DNA of 64,000 nucleotides from Porphyra umbilicalis (GCA_002049455.2 KV918944.1:1-64000), one strand, 5' to 3'. Positions 31,851 to 43,375 are shown, numbered from the stretch's first letter. Notes: generated by a model not told the origin, from the letters alone. Program-made: numbers and translations.

Positions 31851-33073
31851 AGGCCCGACAACCGCAGCTGCTGCTGCCCCACAGCCGCCACCACGAGCGC
31901 CGCCGCCGCCGCCACCGCCTGGTGCTGCGCCATCGCCGCCTGACAGACATCGCCGCCTGGTTCATCTGCTGCCGCATCGTCGAAGCAACCTCCCGCGCAT
32001 CCCCCCCCGTTGTTTATCCCAACTGCGGTGGCCAGCACGTGCACCGTGCGACCGCGGCGGTCTGCTGTTGTGGCGACGTTGGTTTCGGGCGAAGCGGCCG
32101 CGGCCATGGCCGCAGCGGCGCAGACGGCCGCGGCACAGACGGCGGCGACGGCGAGGGCTATCTCGGCAGCGATGGCGAAGCCCGGGCTTCCGGCGGCGCG
32201 CGGCGTTCCGCTCCCGCCGGGGGCGGTGCCGACGCAAGCGGCGGTCACAGAGGGGGCGAGGCCCACTGCGGCGGCGGCGCTGGCGGCGGCCGATTGCGGC
32301 GGTGGCGGCAGCGACGGTAACGGTGGTGGCGGCGGTGGCTGTGGCCGCCGCCGGCGACGGGGCGCACGCGCGGCGAGTGCCGCCGCTCCCGCCGCCGCCT
32401 TCGGCTTCCTCCAAGATAGATCCCTCCCACACACGCCGCCATGAGCGGCGTCACCGCCGCGTCCACCGCCAGTATCCTGGAAGATGGGCGCCCCCCAACA
32501 AAGGCAGTGGCATCCCCTCCCCCCTCAACACCTACAGCCCCAACACCGACAGCCCGCTCAGGCCACTCATGTCACTCAGGCCAGTAAGCTCTCCCAGGGC
32601 CATCAAAGTAAAAGCGCTACCGCCACTGCCACCGTATCGGCTGCAGCGTCCTCTCCATCCCCCCCACTGTGCCGCCGATGCCGGCTGCAGCATCCCCTCC
32701 ACCCCTCGCACGGCGCCGACCACAGACCGAGTGGTCTCCACCACCTTCCGCCCACCGTAGAACGCGGAGCCACCGCCCGGCCGATGTCGTCGGCACCACG
32801 CCCCGCCAGCCGATGTGCAGCAGGCGCAACATTCCCGGACACGACTGACGCGGCGACATACCCACCGCCGCAGCCCGTGCCGCCCGCATCGAACGCGTCG
32901 GTAGCAGGAAATACGGGTTCTGTGCGATGCGCCGACACCGAGACCACCGCCGCCGAGGCCGCCGCCGCCGGCCACGGCCACCCCATCCGCCGGTGCTCCG
33001 GACGGCACTGTGATGCCACGCCGTGACGTGCTTTTCAAGCGAGTGGGGTCAGAGACAGCAAGGTGAGAAGTGT
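31851..33073. other. GC-rich stretch between array and transposase
   Basis: A plus-strand Ala-rich frame (32,010-32,444) resembles in style the Ala-rich ORF at 18.4-20.1 kb, but no domain or clear start supports it. The sequence just beyond the transposase stop, near 32,980-33,013, reads on the minus strand as CAGTGCCGTCCGG. A Tc1-like end can begin with such a word, but I found no partner. Confidence 0.3.
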
Positions 33074-34108
33074 TTACTGGGCACGAACTGCCGCCAAAAC
33101 CCGATCAACGCAGTCGAATTGCCCGACAATGTGGCGCTGACTCAAGAAACTGGCTGCCATCGCCTGCAGCAGGTGGGGGTCTTCCACCAGTGCTTGATTG
33201 TGGTAGACCAAATTTCTGATGATCACCTTGAAATCGTTGAAAACGCCTTCAATCGGCTGCATGTCGGGGCTGTATGGAGGAAGGCGGAGGAACGCGACAC
33301 CGTTGGCCGTCATGAAAGCGTCCCCATCGGCATCATGGATAGGGGCGTTGTCATACATCACGACGCAGTTGTCGGGCTGTAAATCCCATGGCGCCCCCGG
33401 CGTGTACACGCCGAGCTTGGGGAAGAGATGTTGAAGAAAAAGTCGCCAGTCCGCCCCCGTCAACGCCTTCTCCCGCACGACCAGAGACATAAAGCCGAGG
33501 ATGCCGCCTTGGCTGGATACCGCCATCGTTGTGCTTGTGCGAGGGACGGACCGCGGATCACGGTCACGGAGGTGCGAGCGCTCGTGCGTCAGCGACCGGC
33601 CGTAAAGACGAAACACGTCGGACCCATCCGTGTGCGTCTCATCGACGGAGACGATGCAGCGACGAGGGATGCGCTGCCGTACGATGGCGTGCTGCCGCCG
33701 GCGCTCCTCCGTCGACTCACGAAAGAGCCGCAAAATCTTTTTACGACTGAATCCAAGACGGCGAAGGTGGCGGTCGACCGTGCTCTTAGAAAAACGCACT
33801 GGCGTCATGTCCCCCGCCGGGTCCTGACTCATCATCTTGAGCATCTCGGCGTGCTCGCGGAGCAACGCATGAGGATGATTCCGCACGAGGTAGATAAGCC
33901 CGTCCATCAGCTGCCGGTCGTACTCGCAAGCGTCGTGGTGCTTGTTCCGCCGGTCCGCGTTGCGCCACACCGACCCGCTGTCAACGTAGTACTTCTCCCA
34001 GCGCCTCAGTTGTGTGCGCGAGACGCCAATGCTACTGCGCACCTTGCTGCGCTCCACACCGTTGGACAGCATGGAGAGAGCAGAAGCGCGCAAGTGCTCA
34101 GAATACAT
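33074..34108 (-). CDS. Tc1/mariner/IS630-superfamily DDE transposase
   Basis: The ATG at 34108 gives ~344 residues, the usual length for this superfamily. The long open frame upstream of it is only the 185-bp array. The N-terminal half has helix-turn-helix character (RSKVRSSIGVSRTQLRRWEKY, then STVDRHLRRLGFSRKK). The DDE catalytic core follows: SVDETHTDG for the first Asp, YDNAPIH for the second, and LPPYSPDMQPIEGVFNDFK with the Glu about 33 residues after the second Asp. All three catalytic residues are present and the frame has no break, so the protein could be active. Tandem arrays flank it on both sides. I could not locate terminal inverted repeats or a TA duplication. Confidence 0.9.
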   Translation of the reverse strand: MYSEHLRASALSMLSNGVERSKVRSSIGVSRTQLRRWEKYYVDSGSVWRNADRRNKHHDACEYDRQLMDGLIYLVRNHPHALLREHAEMLKMMSQDPAGDMTPVRFSKSTVDRHLRRLGFSRKKILRLFRESTEERRRQHAIVRQRIPRRCIVSVDETHTDGSDVFRLYGRSLTHERSHLRDRDPRSVPRTSTTMAVSSQGGILGFMSLVVREKALTGADWRLFLQHLFPKLGVYTPGAPWDLQPDNCVVMYDNAPIHDADGDAFMTANGVAFLRLPPYSPDMQPIEGVFNDFKVIIRNLVYHNQALVEDPHLLQAMAASFLSQRHIVGQFDCVDRVLAAVRAQ

Positions 34109-34239
34109 CTTGCTCGAGGCAGAGCGCGCTGGTGCCGACGACAAACAGCGGCCACTGCGCGACCGGCGGCGCCCGATGATGCGGCGGCGGGCTATGGCGT
34201 AGCCAGCGGCAGCCAGCAACGCAAAGGCGGCGACGGCGG

Positions 34240-35410
34240 CGAAACCGGCCGGGGCGGTCGGCGGCAGCGACGGCGGCGCCGGCGGCAGTCCGCAACGTCG
34301 GCGACACCGTCGGCGGCGACGGGCAAAACAGGCGACGGCGACACAACCGGCCGGGGTGGCCGGCGGCAGCCACGGCGGCACGGGCTGCAGCCGGCAAAAA
34401 AAAAAACGCGACGACGGCGGCGAAACCGCCCGGTGAGGCCGACAGTGGCGGGCGACGTTGGCGGCGCAGCCGGCGGCGCCGGGTGCCGGCCGCGGCCGGC
34501 AGAGTCGGCGACGGCGGCGACGGCGGCGCAACCGGCCGGGGTGGCAGGCGGCAGCCACGGCGGCACGGGCGGCAGCCGGAAAAAAAAAGAACGCGACGAC
34601 GGCGGCACAACCGCCAGGTGAGGCCAACAGTGGCGGGCGACGTTGGCGGCGCAGCCGACGGCGCCGGGTGCCGGCCGCGGCCGGCAGAGTCGGCGACGGC
34701 GACGACGGCGGCGCAACCGGCCGGGGTGGCCGGCGGCAGCCACGGCGGCACGGGCGGCAGCCGGCAAAAAAAAGAACGCGACGACGGCGGCGAAACCGCC
34801 CGGTGAGGCCGACAGTGGCGGGCGACGTTGGCGGCGCAGCCGGCGGCGCCGGGTGCCGGCCGCGGCCGGCAGAGTCGGCGACGGCGGCGACGGCGGCGCA
34901 ACCGGCCGGGGTGGCCGGCGGCAGCCACGGCGGCACGGGCGGCAGCCGGCAAAAAAAAGAACGCGACGACGGCGGCGAAACCGCCCGGTGAGGCCGACAG
35001 TGGCGGGCGACGTTGGCGGCGCAGCCGGCGGCGCCGGGTGCCGGCCGCGGCCGGCAGAGTCGGCGACGGCGGCGACGGCGGCGCAAGCGGCCGGGGTGGC
35101 AGGCGGCAGCCACGGCGGCACGGGCGGCAGCCGGCAAAAAAAAAACGCGACGACGGCGGCGAAACCGCCCGGTGAGGCAAAGTCGGCGACGGCGGCGACA
35201 GCGGCGCAACCGGCCGGGGTGGCCGGCGGCAGCCACGGCGGCACGGGCGGCAGCCGGCAAAAAAAAAACGCGACGACGGCGGCGAAACCGCCCGGTGAGG
35301 CAAAGTCGGCGACGGCGGCGACGGCGGCGCAACCGGCCGGAGTGGCCGGCGGCAGCCACGGCGGCACGGGCGGCAGCCGGCAAAGTCGGCGACTGCGGCG
35401 CAACCGGCAG
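34240..35410. repeat. 185-bp tandem array with shortened ~122-bp units
   Basis: The word GTGAGGCC(G/A)ACAG recurs at 34434, 34619, 34804 and 34989, a strict 185-bp spacing. Two further copies at about 35174 and 35296 are ~122 bp apart and lack part of the unit. Each unit carries an A-rich block (CGGCAAAAAAAA) inside GGC-rich DNA. The array reads open on both strands. Confidence 0.9.
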
Positions 35411-36479
35411 GGGTGGCCGGCGGCGGCGGGCGACGTCGGCGGCGCAGCCGGCGGCGGGAGACGTCGGCGGCGCCGGCGGCGGCGGGAGACGTCGGCGGCG
35501 CCGCCGGCGGCGCCAGATGCCGGCGGCGGTGGGCGATGTCGGCGGCGCAGCCGGCGGCGCCGGGCGCCGGCGGCGGCGGCCAAAGACGGAGACGGCGGTG
35601 CAACCGGCAGGGGTCGCCGACGGCGGCGGCGGCCGCAGGCGACGAGGCGACCACGTCGGCGACGCAGCCGGCGGCGCTGGTCGGCGGCGGCGGCGGCGGG
35701 CAGCGGCGGCGCGTCAGCGGCGGCGGCGGCGGGCAGCGGCGGCGGCCGGCAAAAGCACCGACGGCGGCGACGGCGGCGTAACCGGCCGGGGTGGCAAGCA
35801 ACGGCGACGGCAGCGACGGCGGCAGACAGGAACGTCGGCGTTGCAGCCTGCGGCGCCGGGTGACGGCAGCGGAGGGCGAGGTCGGCGGCGCCAGAAGCCG
35901 GCGACGGCGGCCAAAGACGGCGACGGCGGCGCAACAGGCCAGGGTAGCCGACGGCGGCGGCGACCGCAGGCAACGATGTCGGCGGCGCAGCCGGCGGCGC
36001 CGGACGCCGGCGACGGCGGCCAAAGACGGCGACGGCGGCGCAACCGGCCGGGGTAGCCGGCGGCGGAGACGGCCGCGACGATGGGAGCCGGCTGGCGGCG
36101 GCGCAGCCGGTGGCGCCGGGCGCCGGCGGCGGCTGCCCCGGCCGGCGGTCGTCCGACGGCGGCGTCGGTCGGCGGCGGCGACGGCGCGCCCGCCGTGCGT
36201 CAACAGAACGCCGGCTTGACGTCGGTGGGAGAAATTTGAGGCGGGGCGTCGGCCGTGATCTATTGCGGAGGAGCCGCACCTGCCGCGGAGAAAACGGAGA
36301 CGGGGCAATCTCGCTGTTTGTGCCCACAAACGATTGCATGGTGGCGGACGCGAAGACGAGCCCAAATCAGAGTTGATTAAAGTGCACGCCGGCGTTGCAG
36401 CGAAAAATCTCCCCAGATTGAGCGCTGCTTCCTTGCGGAGAAGCCCAACGGCAGCGAATAAGGAGAAGGACGGGAGTGT
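35411..36479. other. Degenerate GGC-rich repeats grading into non-repetitive DNA
   Basis: To ~36,200 the sequence is irregular GGC/CGG-rich repeat related to the 185-bp units. From 36,220 it becomes moderate in GC, leading to the foldback arm. No gene. Confidence 0.5.
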
Positions 36480-39005
36480 CCGTGAAGGAAACGGGTGCCG
36501 GTGTTTTCGCAGCTTGACCTGCGAAAGTGACCAGCGAAAATGAGTCCACCAATGAGATCGCAATACGGCCTGGCGATTGAGCCCTCCTGGCCGCAACCGA
36601 TTGCCGCCAGCGCGCCGCGCGCCAGACCTCCATGCCACACTCTCGAGAGCTTCGGGTCAGTGTAGTTGCCGTCAGACCATTTTCTTGTCGACCCATTCTA
36701 TCCCATGTTTTTAATGGCAGCACTCCTATTCCTGTTCTTACCCCTCAATTAAGAATGCTCCCCCAGCCCAGCAGCCCCCGTGCCGCCACCCGGGTGGCGG
36801 AGGTACCCCCGCTGCCCGCCGCCGCCCCTAGGGGCCCTGGTGCCGGCCGCCGCCCCCGCCGCCGCCCGCGGCTCCTGCCGCTCTCCGTCGCCCCCGCTGC
36901 TGGCCGCTGCCCCCGCTGCTGGCCGCTGCCCCCGCTGCTGGCCGCTGCCCCCGCTGCTGGCCGCTGCCCCCGCTGCTGGCCGCTGCCCCCGCTGCTGGCC
37001 GCTGCCCCCGCTGCTGGCCGCTGCTCCCGCTGCTGGCCGCCGCCCCCGCTGCTGGCCGCCGCCCCCGCTGCTGGCCGCCGCCCCCGCTGCCGGACGCCGC
37101 CCCCGCTGCCGGACGCCGCCCCCGCTGCCGGCCGCTGCCCCCGCTGCTGGCCGCCGCCCCCGCTGCCGGCCGCTGCCCCCGCTGCTGGCCGCCGCCCCCG
37201 CTGCCCTCCGCCGCTCCTGCCGCTCGCTGCCGCCCCCTGTGCCGCCCGCCGACCCGGCTGCCGCCCGCCGCCCCCACCACCGGCCACCCGCTCCAGCCGC
37301 TTCCCGCCGCCCCCACTGCCGCCCGTTCCTCCTACCGCCCGCTGCCGCCGTTGCGGCCGGCTCCCACTTCTGCTACCGCCCGTCGCCCACGCAGCCCGCC
37401 GCCGCCGCCGCTGCCGGCTCCCGCTTCTGCTGCCGCCCGCCGCTCGCGCGGCCGGCCGTCGACACCGCCGCCGGACGTCGCCCCCGCTGCCGCCCATCGC
37501 CCCCGCTGTCGCCCGCCGCCCCTGCTGTTGCCCGCCGCCCCTGCCGCCCGCCGCCGCCCCCGCTGCTGGCCACCGTCCCCACCACCGTCCTCCGCTCCTG
37601 TCGCTGGCCATCGACCCCGCTGCCGGCCACTACTGGCTGCCGCTCCCGCTTCCGGCCGCCACCCCAGCCGTTTGCCGCGGCCCCCTGCCATTGCAGGCTT
37701 CTAGCTGTGTTGCTTTTCTCTTCTGCTTTGCATGTTAGCTGATGGATCTGGGGGCTTTACTGACTGACTTCAGAGGCTTGGCAGCAGGTCGTGGGCCAGG
37801 GAAGGTTGGGCATAGGTTGTTTGTTTCTGTCATGTTGAGAGGTAAAATTGAACATGATGCAGTTGTTTGTGCGCTTAGCCACCTATACCACGCTTCATAG
37901 CGCAGTCGATATACCCAGAAACGACCAAGAATAAAAACCGCGTTTCTCGTTCTCATGCATGTGTATCTTGCGCACCCCTCGCCCCTACCGATCTGAGGCC
38001 CCTGATGGACCAATCCGGAACGATGGGTGGACCAATCGAGAACAATGGTGCATACTGTACGGCACATGATGTCACATCGACATTGTACCTTTTCCCAGAT
38101 GTGTCCGGGGCTCTTGAGGGCCCTGAGAACCATGGTATTACTGGCTAAGCTCGCAGACGATTTCTTCATCATGTTTTCTGCACTCCCAACAAAAACTTCT
38201 TGTCTGTCCTCACCACCCCGTTACCATGCCTGGCACTGCAGCTCTGCGGATGCTCGCATTGTTCAGAGACACCCAGTGCCCCACCTCCCCACCCCATCCA
38301 CAACAGTTTTTGTAGAGGCGTTCGCGACAACGGCCGAATGCTGCGGTCGGCAGCAGCAGCAGTCGCTGGCAGTGGCGGCGGCTGCCGGCGGCGGCGGCAG
38401 CTGCCGGCCGCGGTGGCAGTGACAAGCAGCGGCGGCTGCGGACGGCGGCGGCGGCGGCGGCCGGCGGCTGCGGATGGCGGCGGCAGCGGCGGCCGGCGAC
38501 GGCGGCGGCCAGCAGCGGCGGTGCAGCAAACGGAGAGGGTGCGGCCAGAAGCGGTGGAGGCGGCCGGCCGCAGCAGCGATCGCCAGCGGCGGGGTTGGCG
38601 CCCGGTAGCGGGGGGTGGGCGCTAGCGACACGGGAGGCGGGCGGCAGCTGAGGCGGCGGCGGCCGGTAGAGGCGGCGGTCGGCAGTGGGGGCGGCGAGCG
38701 GCAGCGGGGGTGGCGGCACGGGGCTGCTGGGCTGGGGGATGAGTATTCTTAATTATGGGGCAGGAACAGGAATAGGAGTGCTGTCGTTAATGACATGGGA
38801 TAGATTAGGTCGACAAGAAAATGGTCTGAAGGCAACTACACGATCTGCGAAGCTCTCGAGAGCTTGATCTGCATCTGGCGCGCGCAGCGCGCCGTAGGCA
38901 CCCCCCCCCCCCCCCCCCCCCCCGGTGCGGTGCTGATTTTCGCAGCTCATATTCGCGGATCTTCTGCGAAAACAAGGATGCCCGATTCCTACCTCGGAGT
39001 GTCGA
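36480..39005. mobile_element. Foldback-type element with ~300-bp inverted arms
   Basis: The left arm (~36480-36792) matches the reverse complement of the right arm (~38702-39005) over several blocks. These include the GTTTTCGCAG region, CTCTCGAGAGCTTCG, a 20-base block around CAGACCATTTTCTTGTCGAC, and CCAGCCCAGCAGCCCC next to GTGCCGCCACC. By eye the core blocks are very similar with interrupted stretches between, so the arms have diverged. The interior holds the 19-bp array at its left, ~600 bp of moderate-GC DNA near 37,740-38,330, and GGC-rich repeat at its right. No transposase is encoded. Confidence 0.65.
36893..37215. repeat. 19-bp tandem array (CCCCCGCTGCTGGCCGCTG), about 16 copies
   Basis: The unit repeats nearly perfectly. 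Three units equal 57 bases, so frames remain open with a 19-residue peptide period. A related Cys/Pro/Arg-encoding degenerate repeat continues to ~37,690. Not a gene. Confidence 0.9.
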
Positions 39006-39119
39006 CCTTTGGTCTGGAGCTTGCAACCGATTTTACCGGGGCACAAACGCCGCTCAACCATTGGACATGCATCGATGGCTCCACCTTACAGCACGATGTC
39101 TGCACGATGCTTCCTGATC

Positions 39120-39153
39120 AGCGGTGTGTCCATTTTTGGGGGAAGTGCCATAG
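39120..39153 (-). repeat. 34-bp dispersed repeat, copy B
   Basis: Exact reverse complement of 2537-2570. On the minus strand it lies in an open frame ending at 39086 with balanced composition (HAFDDGFGPAAQQVVFVHLTG upstream). It may be part of a larger mobile-element relic just outside the foldback arm. Confidence 0.8.
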
Positions 39154-40591
39154 CCCAGCTCAACTCACTGTACGGCATTCCCAACCTGGTTAGAAGCGGA
39201 ATACAACCTGAATCTTCGTCACCTGTGAGGTGCACAAACACCACCTGCTGCGCAGCGGGCCCAAAACCGTCGTCAAAAGCATGTCTGCTTTTGAGTGTTT
39301 TGAGGCGAACAGACAATCTGCAAACCGCCCTGCGGCTCTGTCAAAGCTGTTTTTTTCCAGAAAGGGCGCGAAAATTATCAGTTCGCCGGGATAGATAGAT
39401 GCCTCTCCACTCGTAAACAGAGAGACACAGCATAAGACGTATACACTTCACCCTTCCAGAAAGAGAGAGAGACGGAGAAGCATCTATGGCCCTGCTAGCA
39501 GGCGCTATGTGTGGAGTGAGGAACGATTCCTGTTCTCGCAAACACAAATATGCAAGGACCTCGGATAGGATGGCCTCTGAGAGCCTGTCAAGGGGGGTCG
39601 ATCTGTTTTTTGCACAGGAATTCTGTTTCTTCAAACAGGAACACGGGCCTCCAAGAGGCTCGAAACAGGTAAAAACAGACGTGCTTTTGACGGCGGTTCT
39701 GGGCCCGCTGCGCTGTCTGTTTCATCTCCCACAGCGCTGTCTCGGTGCTTCCATCTTTAGCAGAGCCACGCCTGTCGGTGCGGCCGCTCTTTCCGGCGTG
39801 GAGGAGAACAAGCAACCCCATGCAGCAGGGGGTGGCCGCTGTCTTTGTGCCCATAGTAGGAGACCGGCAACGCGCCCGTGCAAAAGTGGTCCTTACCGTT
39901 CACGGCGCCCTGTGTCAGACCTACCGACACAAGTCAAGGCGTTGGACGACTTCCGACTTTCTCAGCTCTGCTGCTGCGCCCTTTGCCTCTCTCCCCTGCC
40001 GGCCCGCCCCTCTAGCTGCTTGCTTGGTTTGATCAGCTGCGCCATAGACACTTCACCAAGCAGGGGGAAGGAAGTCAGGGGGTGTCCAGGAAGACCATTG
40101 TGCATCAGTGGTGATGATGGAGGGCTGGTCAATCAGTCGTGACTTCCAGCTGCCACGCGTGTAGGGCGAGCGGGGGCCGCGGGCGAGTTTCCAGCGGTGA
40201 CCGCCGTGCTCGCAAAGTGGTTGCCTTTGGCAGGCATCCGAGCTGGGGGGCTACCGAGGGACGTGTTGTTGGATGCATCCCGGCTTGGTACAGCTCAGCC
40301 GGCGAATATACTTAAAACCACCAAGTCCCGAAACCCGCCCAGCGCCCTATTCGCGCCAAGCAAAGTAGACGCCGCCTCGATGGCAGCCGCGTCCCGCCAC
40401 GCACGCACCCTCGACCGTGTGCCTCTCGTCGCAGCATCCAACGCCCGCTCCCAGCCCCCTGCCCACGTCGTTGAACATCGACAACCTTCTCCATCACACT
40501 ACCGTGGTGCTCCCTCCAACCCCCCGCGCCCGTTTCCCCCATTCTATTCCCCCCTGCTGCTCCCCTTGCCGTCCCACTCGCTGCCGCCACC
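39154..40591. other. Intergenic region upstream of RFC1
   Basis: Moderate GC to ~40,150 with short inverted words (for example TTCTGTTTCTTCAAACAGGA near 39,621) and GAGAGAGA runs near 39,465. From 40,330 it becomes C-rich and probably holds the RFC1 promoter and 5' UTR. I see no canonical TATA box that I would call. Confidence 0.35.
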
Positions 40592-43375
40592 ATGGGCGGC
40601 GCCGGCTCTGGGAAGGGATCGAGCTCCCGCAAAGCCGCCACCATCGGGCTAACCGGTACCGCGTCGGGTCAGACCAAGTTGTCGTTTGGCCCGGCCTCGG
40701 GCAGCCGCGCCAAGGCGGGGGCAACCAAGAAGGCCGCAGCCTCCAAGGCTTCCCCGGCAGCGGCGGCGGCGGCGGCGGCCGAGATGGTGGACATCGACTC
40801 GGACTCGGAGCCAGAGGTGATACCCAAACCCCGCGGGCGGGGGCGGCCCAAGGCAGAGCCCGCGGCCAAGGCGGAGCCGCGAAAGACCAAGGCGCCGGCC
40901 GCCAAGCCCGCCAAGGCCGCCAAGGCGGAGCCATCCAAGGCCAAGGCAGCACCCAAGGCGCGGGCGCCCAAGCGCTCAGCGGCGACGGCCGGCGTGGACG
41001 TGATCGACGACGACGATGGCGGCGACGGTGATGTGGCGCCCCGCGCCGCCAAGCCGGCCGCGCCGGCCGCCGCCAAGCCGGCCACGCCAGCCGCCGCCGC
41101 GCCACCGCCGGCCAAAAAGGCCCGCGCAGGCCCGCCGTGGGCGTCGGGCGCCCCCCCGCGGGCCGGAGAGAAGGAGGTCCCCGTCGGCGCGCCCAACTGC
41201 CTCAAGGGCCTCGTGTTTTGCCTGACGGGCGTCCTCGAGTCCCTCCACCGCGACGTTGCGGCGGACCTATGCAAGCAGTATGGTGCGCGCGTCGTGTCGG
41301 CGCTCTCCCGCAACGTGACGCATGCGCTCATTGGTGAGGAACCCGGGGCCTCCAAGCTCAAGAAGCTCGACGAGTTGAAGGCGGCCGGCAAGGCGCCGAC
41401 GGTCATTGACGAGGACGGGCTGTTTGAGCTGCTTCGCACGCGGGAGGGCGACGGGCCGCGACCGGGCGCGGCGGCGCCGGCCGCGGCACCGGCCGCCGCT
41501 GCCAAGAAGCCCGATGCGCCCGTGGTGGCGGCCAAGGCGGCGCCGCCCCCCGCCCCCCGCCCCGTGGGCTCGGCCGACAACACGGAGTTGTGGGTGGACA
41601 AGTACCGCCCCAAGGAGATGTCGGACCTGGTTGCCAACCCCAAAATTGCAAAGGACCTGGAGGCGTGGTTGCTCGGGTGGAAGAGCGCCCGCGCGGCGGA
41701 GCGGCTCGCTCGCGCCGCCCGTGGCGGGGGCGGCCCCAAGCGGGGCGCCCCCAAAGCCGCCGACTCCGAGGCAAAGGCGGCGCTGCTGGCCGGCCCGCCG
41801 GGCATTGGTAAGACGAGCATGGCGCACGTCATTGCACGTGCATGCGGCTACGAGCCGCACGAGATGAACGCGTCGGATACGCGGAACAAGGCGGCGATTG
41901 CGGGGTCGGTGGCAGACATTGTGCTTTCGTCGTCCATTTCCTCCTTTTTTCCGTTCAAGCCCAAGGCCGACGCGGCCGCGCCGCCGCCCCGGACCAAAGG
42001 CGGCAGCCGCAAGGGCAAAGGCCGCGCCGCCGCGCCGCCGGCTGCGCCCGTCAACGCGTACCCCAACGGCCAGGTGCTGATCATGGACGAAGTCGACGGG
42101 ATGAGCGGCGGCGACCGGGGCGGCATGCAAGAGCTGATCAAGGTCATTGCTTCAACGCAAGTGCCGATCATCTGCATCTGCAACGACGACCAGGCGCAAA
42201 AGATGCGGACGCTCGCCAACCACTGCTTCAAACTCAAGTTCCGCCGCCCAATGGTCTCCCAAACCCGCGCCCGGCTGCTGCAGATTGCGATGCGGGAGGG
42301 CTACCGCCACATCGACCCGCAGACGGCAGACAAGCTGGCAGAGTCGTGCCACGGCGACATTCGTGCCATGATCAACCTGCTGCAGACGTGGCGGTCGTCG
42401 TCCGAGACGCTCTCCTTCACCGACGTGAAAGAGCGGATGAAGACGGAGGGCAAGACGCGAACTGAGCAGTCTCCCTTTGAGCTCTACCGTTCGTTCTTTG
42501 ACAACCGCAGTGGGCGGTCAGTCAATGACCGCCTCGACGATTTCTTCATGGACGCGGACCTGATGCCGCTGTTTGTGCAGGAGAATTATCCGTCGTCAAC
42601 CGCTGCGATCGGCCGCCCGCATCTTCTTGCGGCCGCCGCGGACAGCATCTCTGAGGGTGACCTCCTCAACCAGATGATCCGCTCCGAGCAACGCTGGGAC
42701 TTGATGCCCGCGTCGGGCCTCCTCTCTGCTGTCCGCCCCGGCGCGATGGTCGCCGGCGGCATGTCTGGCCGCGCCAACTTCCCATCTTGGCTCGGCAAGT
42801 TCTCCACGGAGCGGAAGAACGTGCGGCTGGTCAAGGAGCTGGAAATGCGCTGCAAAGCCGGCACCCGCTGCTCCCAATCCTCCCGCGCCTTCCGCCTTGA
42901 CTATGTGCCTGCGCTGACGTCGGCGGTGGCGACGCCAATGGTTTCCCTCGGTGCCGCGGGTATCGGCCCTGCCGTCGCCGTCCTCGACGCCTACTTCCTC
43001 AACCGGGACGATGTGGAGGCGCTGTCGGGCCTCGGCATTTACGCCAAAGGCACCGCCCCGCTCGACGCGGTCGACTCGAAAGTCAAGGCCACCCTCACCC
43101 GCACGTACAACACGAGCAGTCACGCGCAGTCGACCGTGTCGGGCGCGCACTTTGGTGTCAAGGGGACCGCGGCGGCCAAGCCCACACCCGTGTCAGCGAC
43201 CGCCGCGGAGGTTGTCGACGTGGAGGACGACGCGGACGGGGCGGCGGGTGGCTCAGACGCTGACCCAGACTCGGACGAGGAGGATGCCGAGGCGGCCAAG
43301 AAGTTTATGAAAAAGAGCGGCCGCGGCAAAGCGGGGGCGTCCAAGGCAGGGGCGGCCAAGGCCAAGAGGAGGTGA
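40592..43375 (+). CDS. RFC1: Replication factor C large subunit
   Basis: RFC1 is the large subunit of the clamp loader that opens PCNA and loads it at primer-template junctions. The 927-residue single-exon ORF has the full architecture. A PIP-like QTKLSF lies near residue 27, followed by a Lys/Ala/Pro-rich linker. A BRCT domain spans ~200-285 (GLVFCLTGVLESLHRD, then VTHALIGEEPGASKLKKLDEL). The AAA+ module starts with WVDKYRPK near 330 and has Walker A GPPGIGKTS near 400, Walker B LIMDEVDGM near 497 and the sensor-1 region ICICNDD. The RFC1-specific C-terminal domain follows (ENYPSST, then LLNQMIRSEQRWDLMP). The tail is acidic then Lys-rich, a likely nuclear signal. The start ATG follows CCGCCACC, a good initiation context. 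No intron or frame break. Confidence 0.97.
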   Translation: MGGAGSGKGSSSRKAATIGLTGTASGQTKLSFGPASGSRAKAGATKKAAASKASPAAAAAAAAEMVDIDSDSEPEVIPKPRGRGRPKAEPAAKAEPRKTKAPAAKPAKAAKAEPSKAKAAPKARAPKRSAATAGVDVIDDDDGGDGDVAPRAAKPAAPAAAKPATPAAAAPPPAKKARAGPPWASGAPPRAGEKEVPVGAPNCLKGLVFCLTGVLESLHRDVAADLCKQYGARVVSALSRNVTHALIGEEPGASKLKKLDELKAAGKAPTVIDEDGLFELLRTREGDGPRPGAAAPAAAPAAAAKKPDAPVVAAKAAPPPAPRPVGSADNTELWVDKYRPKEMSDLVANPKIAKDLEAWLLGWKSARAAERLARAARGGGGPKRGAPKAADSEAKAALLAGPPGIGKTSMAHVIARACGYEPHEMNASDTRNKAAIAGSVADIVLSSSISSFFPFKPKADAAAPPPRTKGGSRKGKGRAAAPPAAPVNAYPNGQVLIMDEVDGMSGGDRGGMQELIKVIASTQVPIICICNDDQAQKMRTLANHCFKLKFRRPMVSQTRARLLQIAMREGYRHIDPQTADKLAESCHGDIRAMINLLQTWRSSSETLSFTDVKERMKTEGKTRTEQSPFELYRSFFDNRSGRSVNDRLDDFFMDADLMPLFVQENYPSSTAAIGRPHLLAAAADSISEGDLLNQMIRSEQRWDLMPASGLLSAVRPGAMVAGGMSGRANFPSWLGKFSTERKNVRLVKELEMRCKAGTRCSQSSRAFRLDYVPALTSAVATPMVSLGAAGIGPAVAVLDAYFLNRDDVEALSGLGIYAKGTAPLDAVDSKVKATLTRTYNTSSHAQSTVSGAHFGVKGTAAAKPTPVSATAAEVVDVEDDADGAAGGSDADPDSDEEDAEAAKKFMKKSGRGKAGASKAGAAKAKRR

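Noticed and set aside
30272-32434. 720-codon minus-strand ORF and matching long plus-strand ORFs
   Set aside because: They are created by the ~120-bp array, are open in several frames on both strands, and show no domain.
34109-36638. Long minus-strand frames that appear to extend the transposase or stand alone (up to 846 codons)
   Set aside because: They translate the 185-bp array and GGC repeats. The transposase homology begins at the ATG at 34108.
36745-37742. Pro/Cys/Arg-rich and Gly-rich ORFs of 290-370 codons
   Set aside because: They are by-products of the 19-bp array inside the foldback element.
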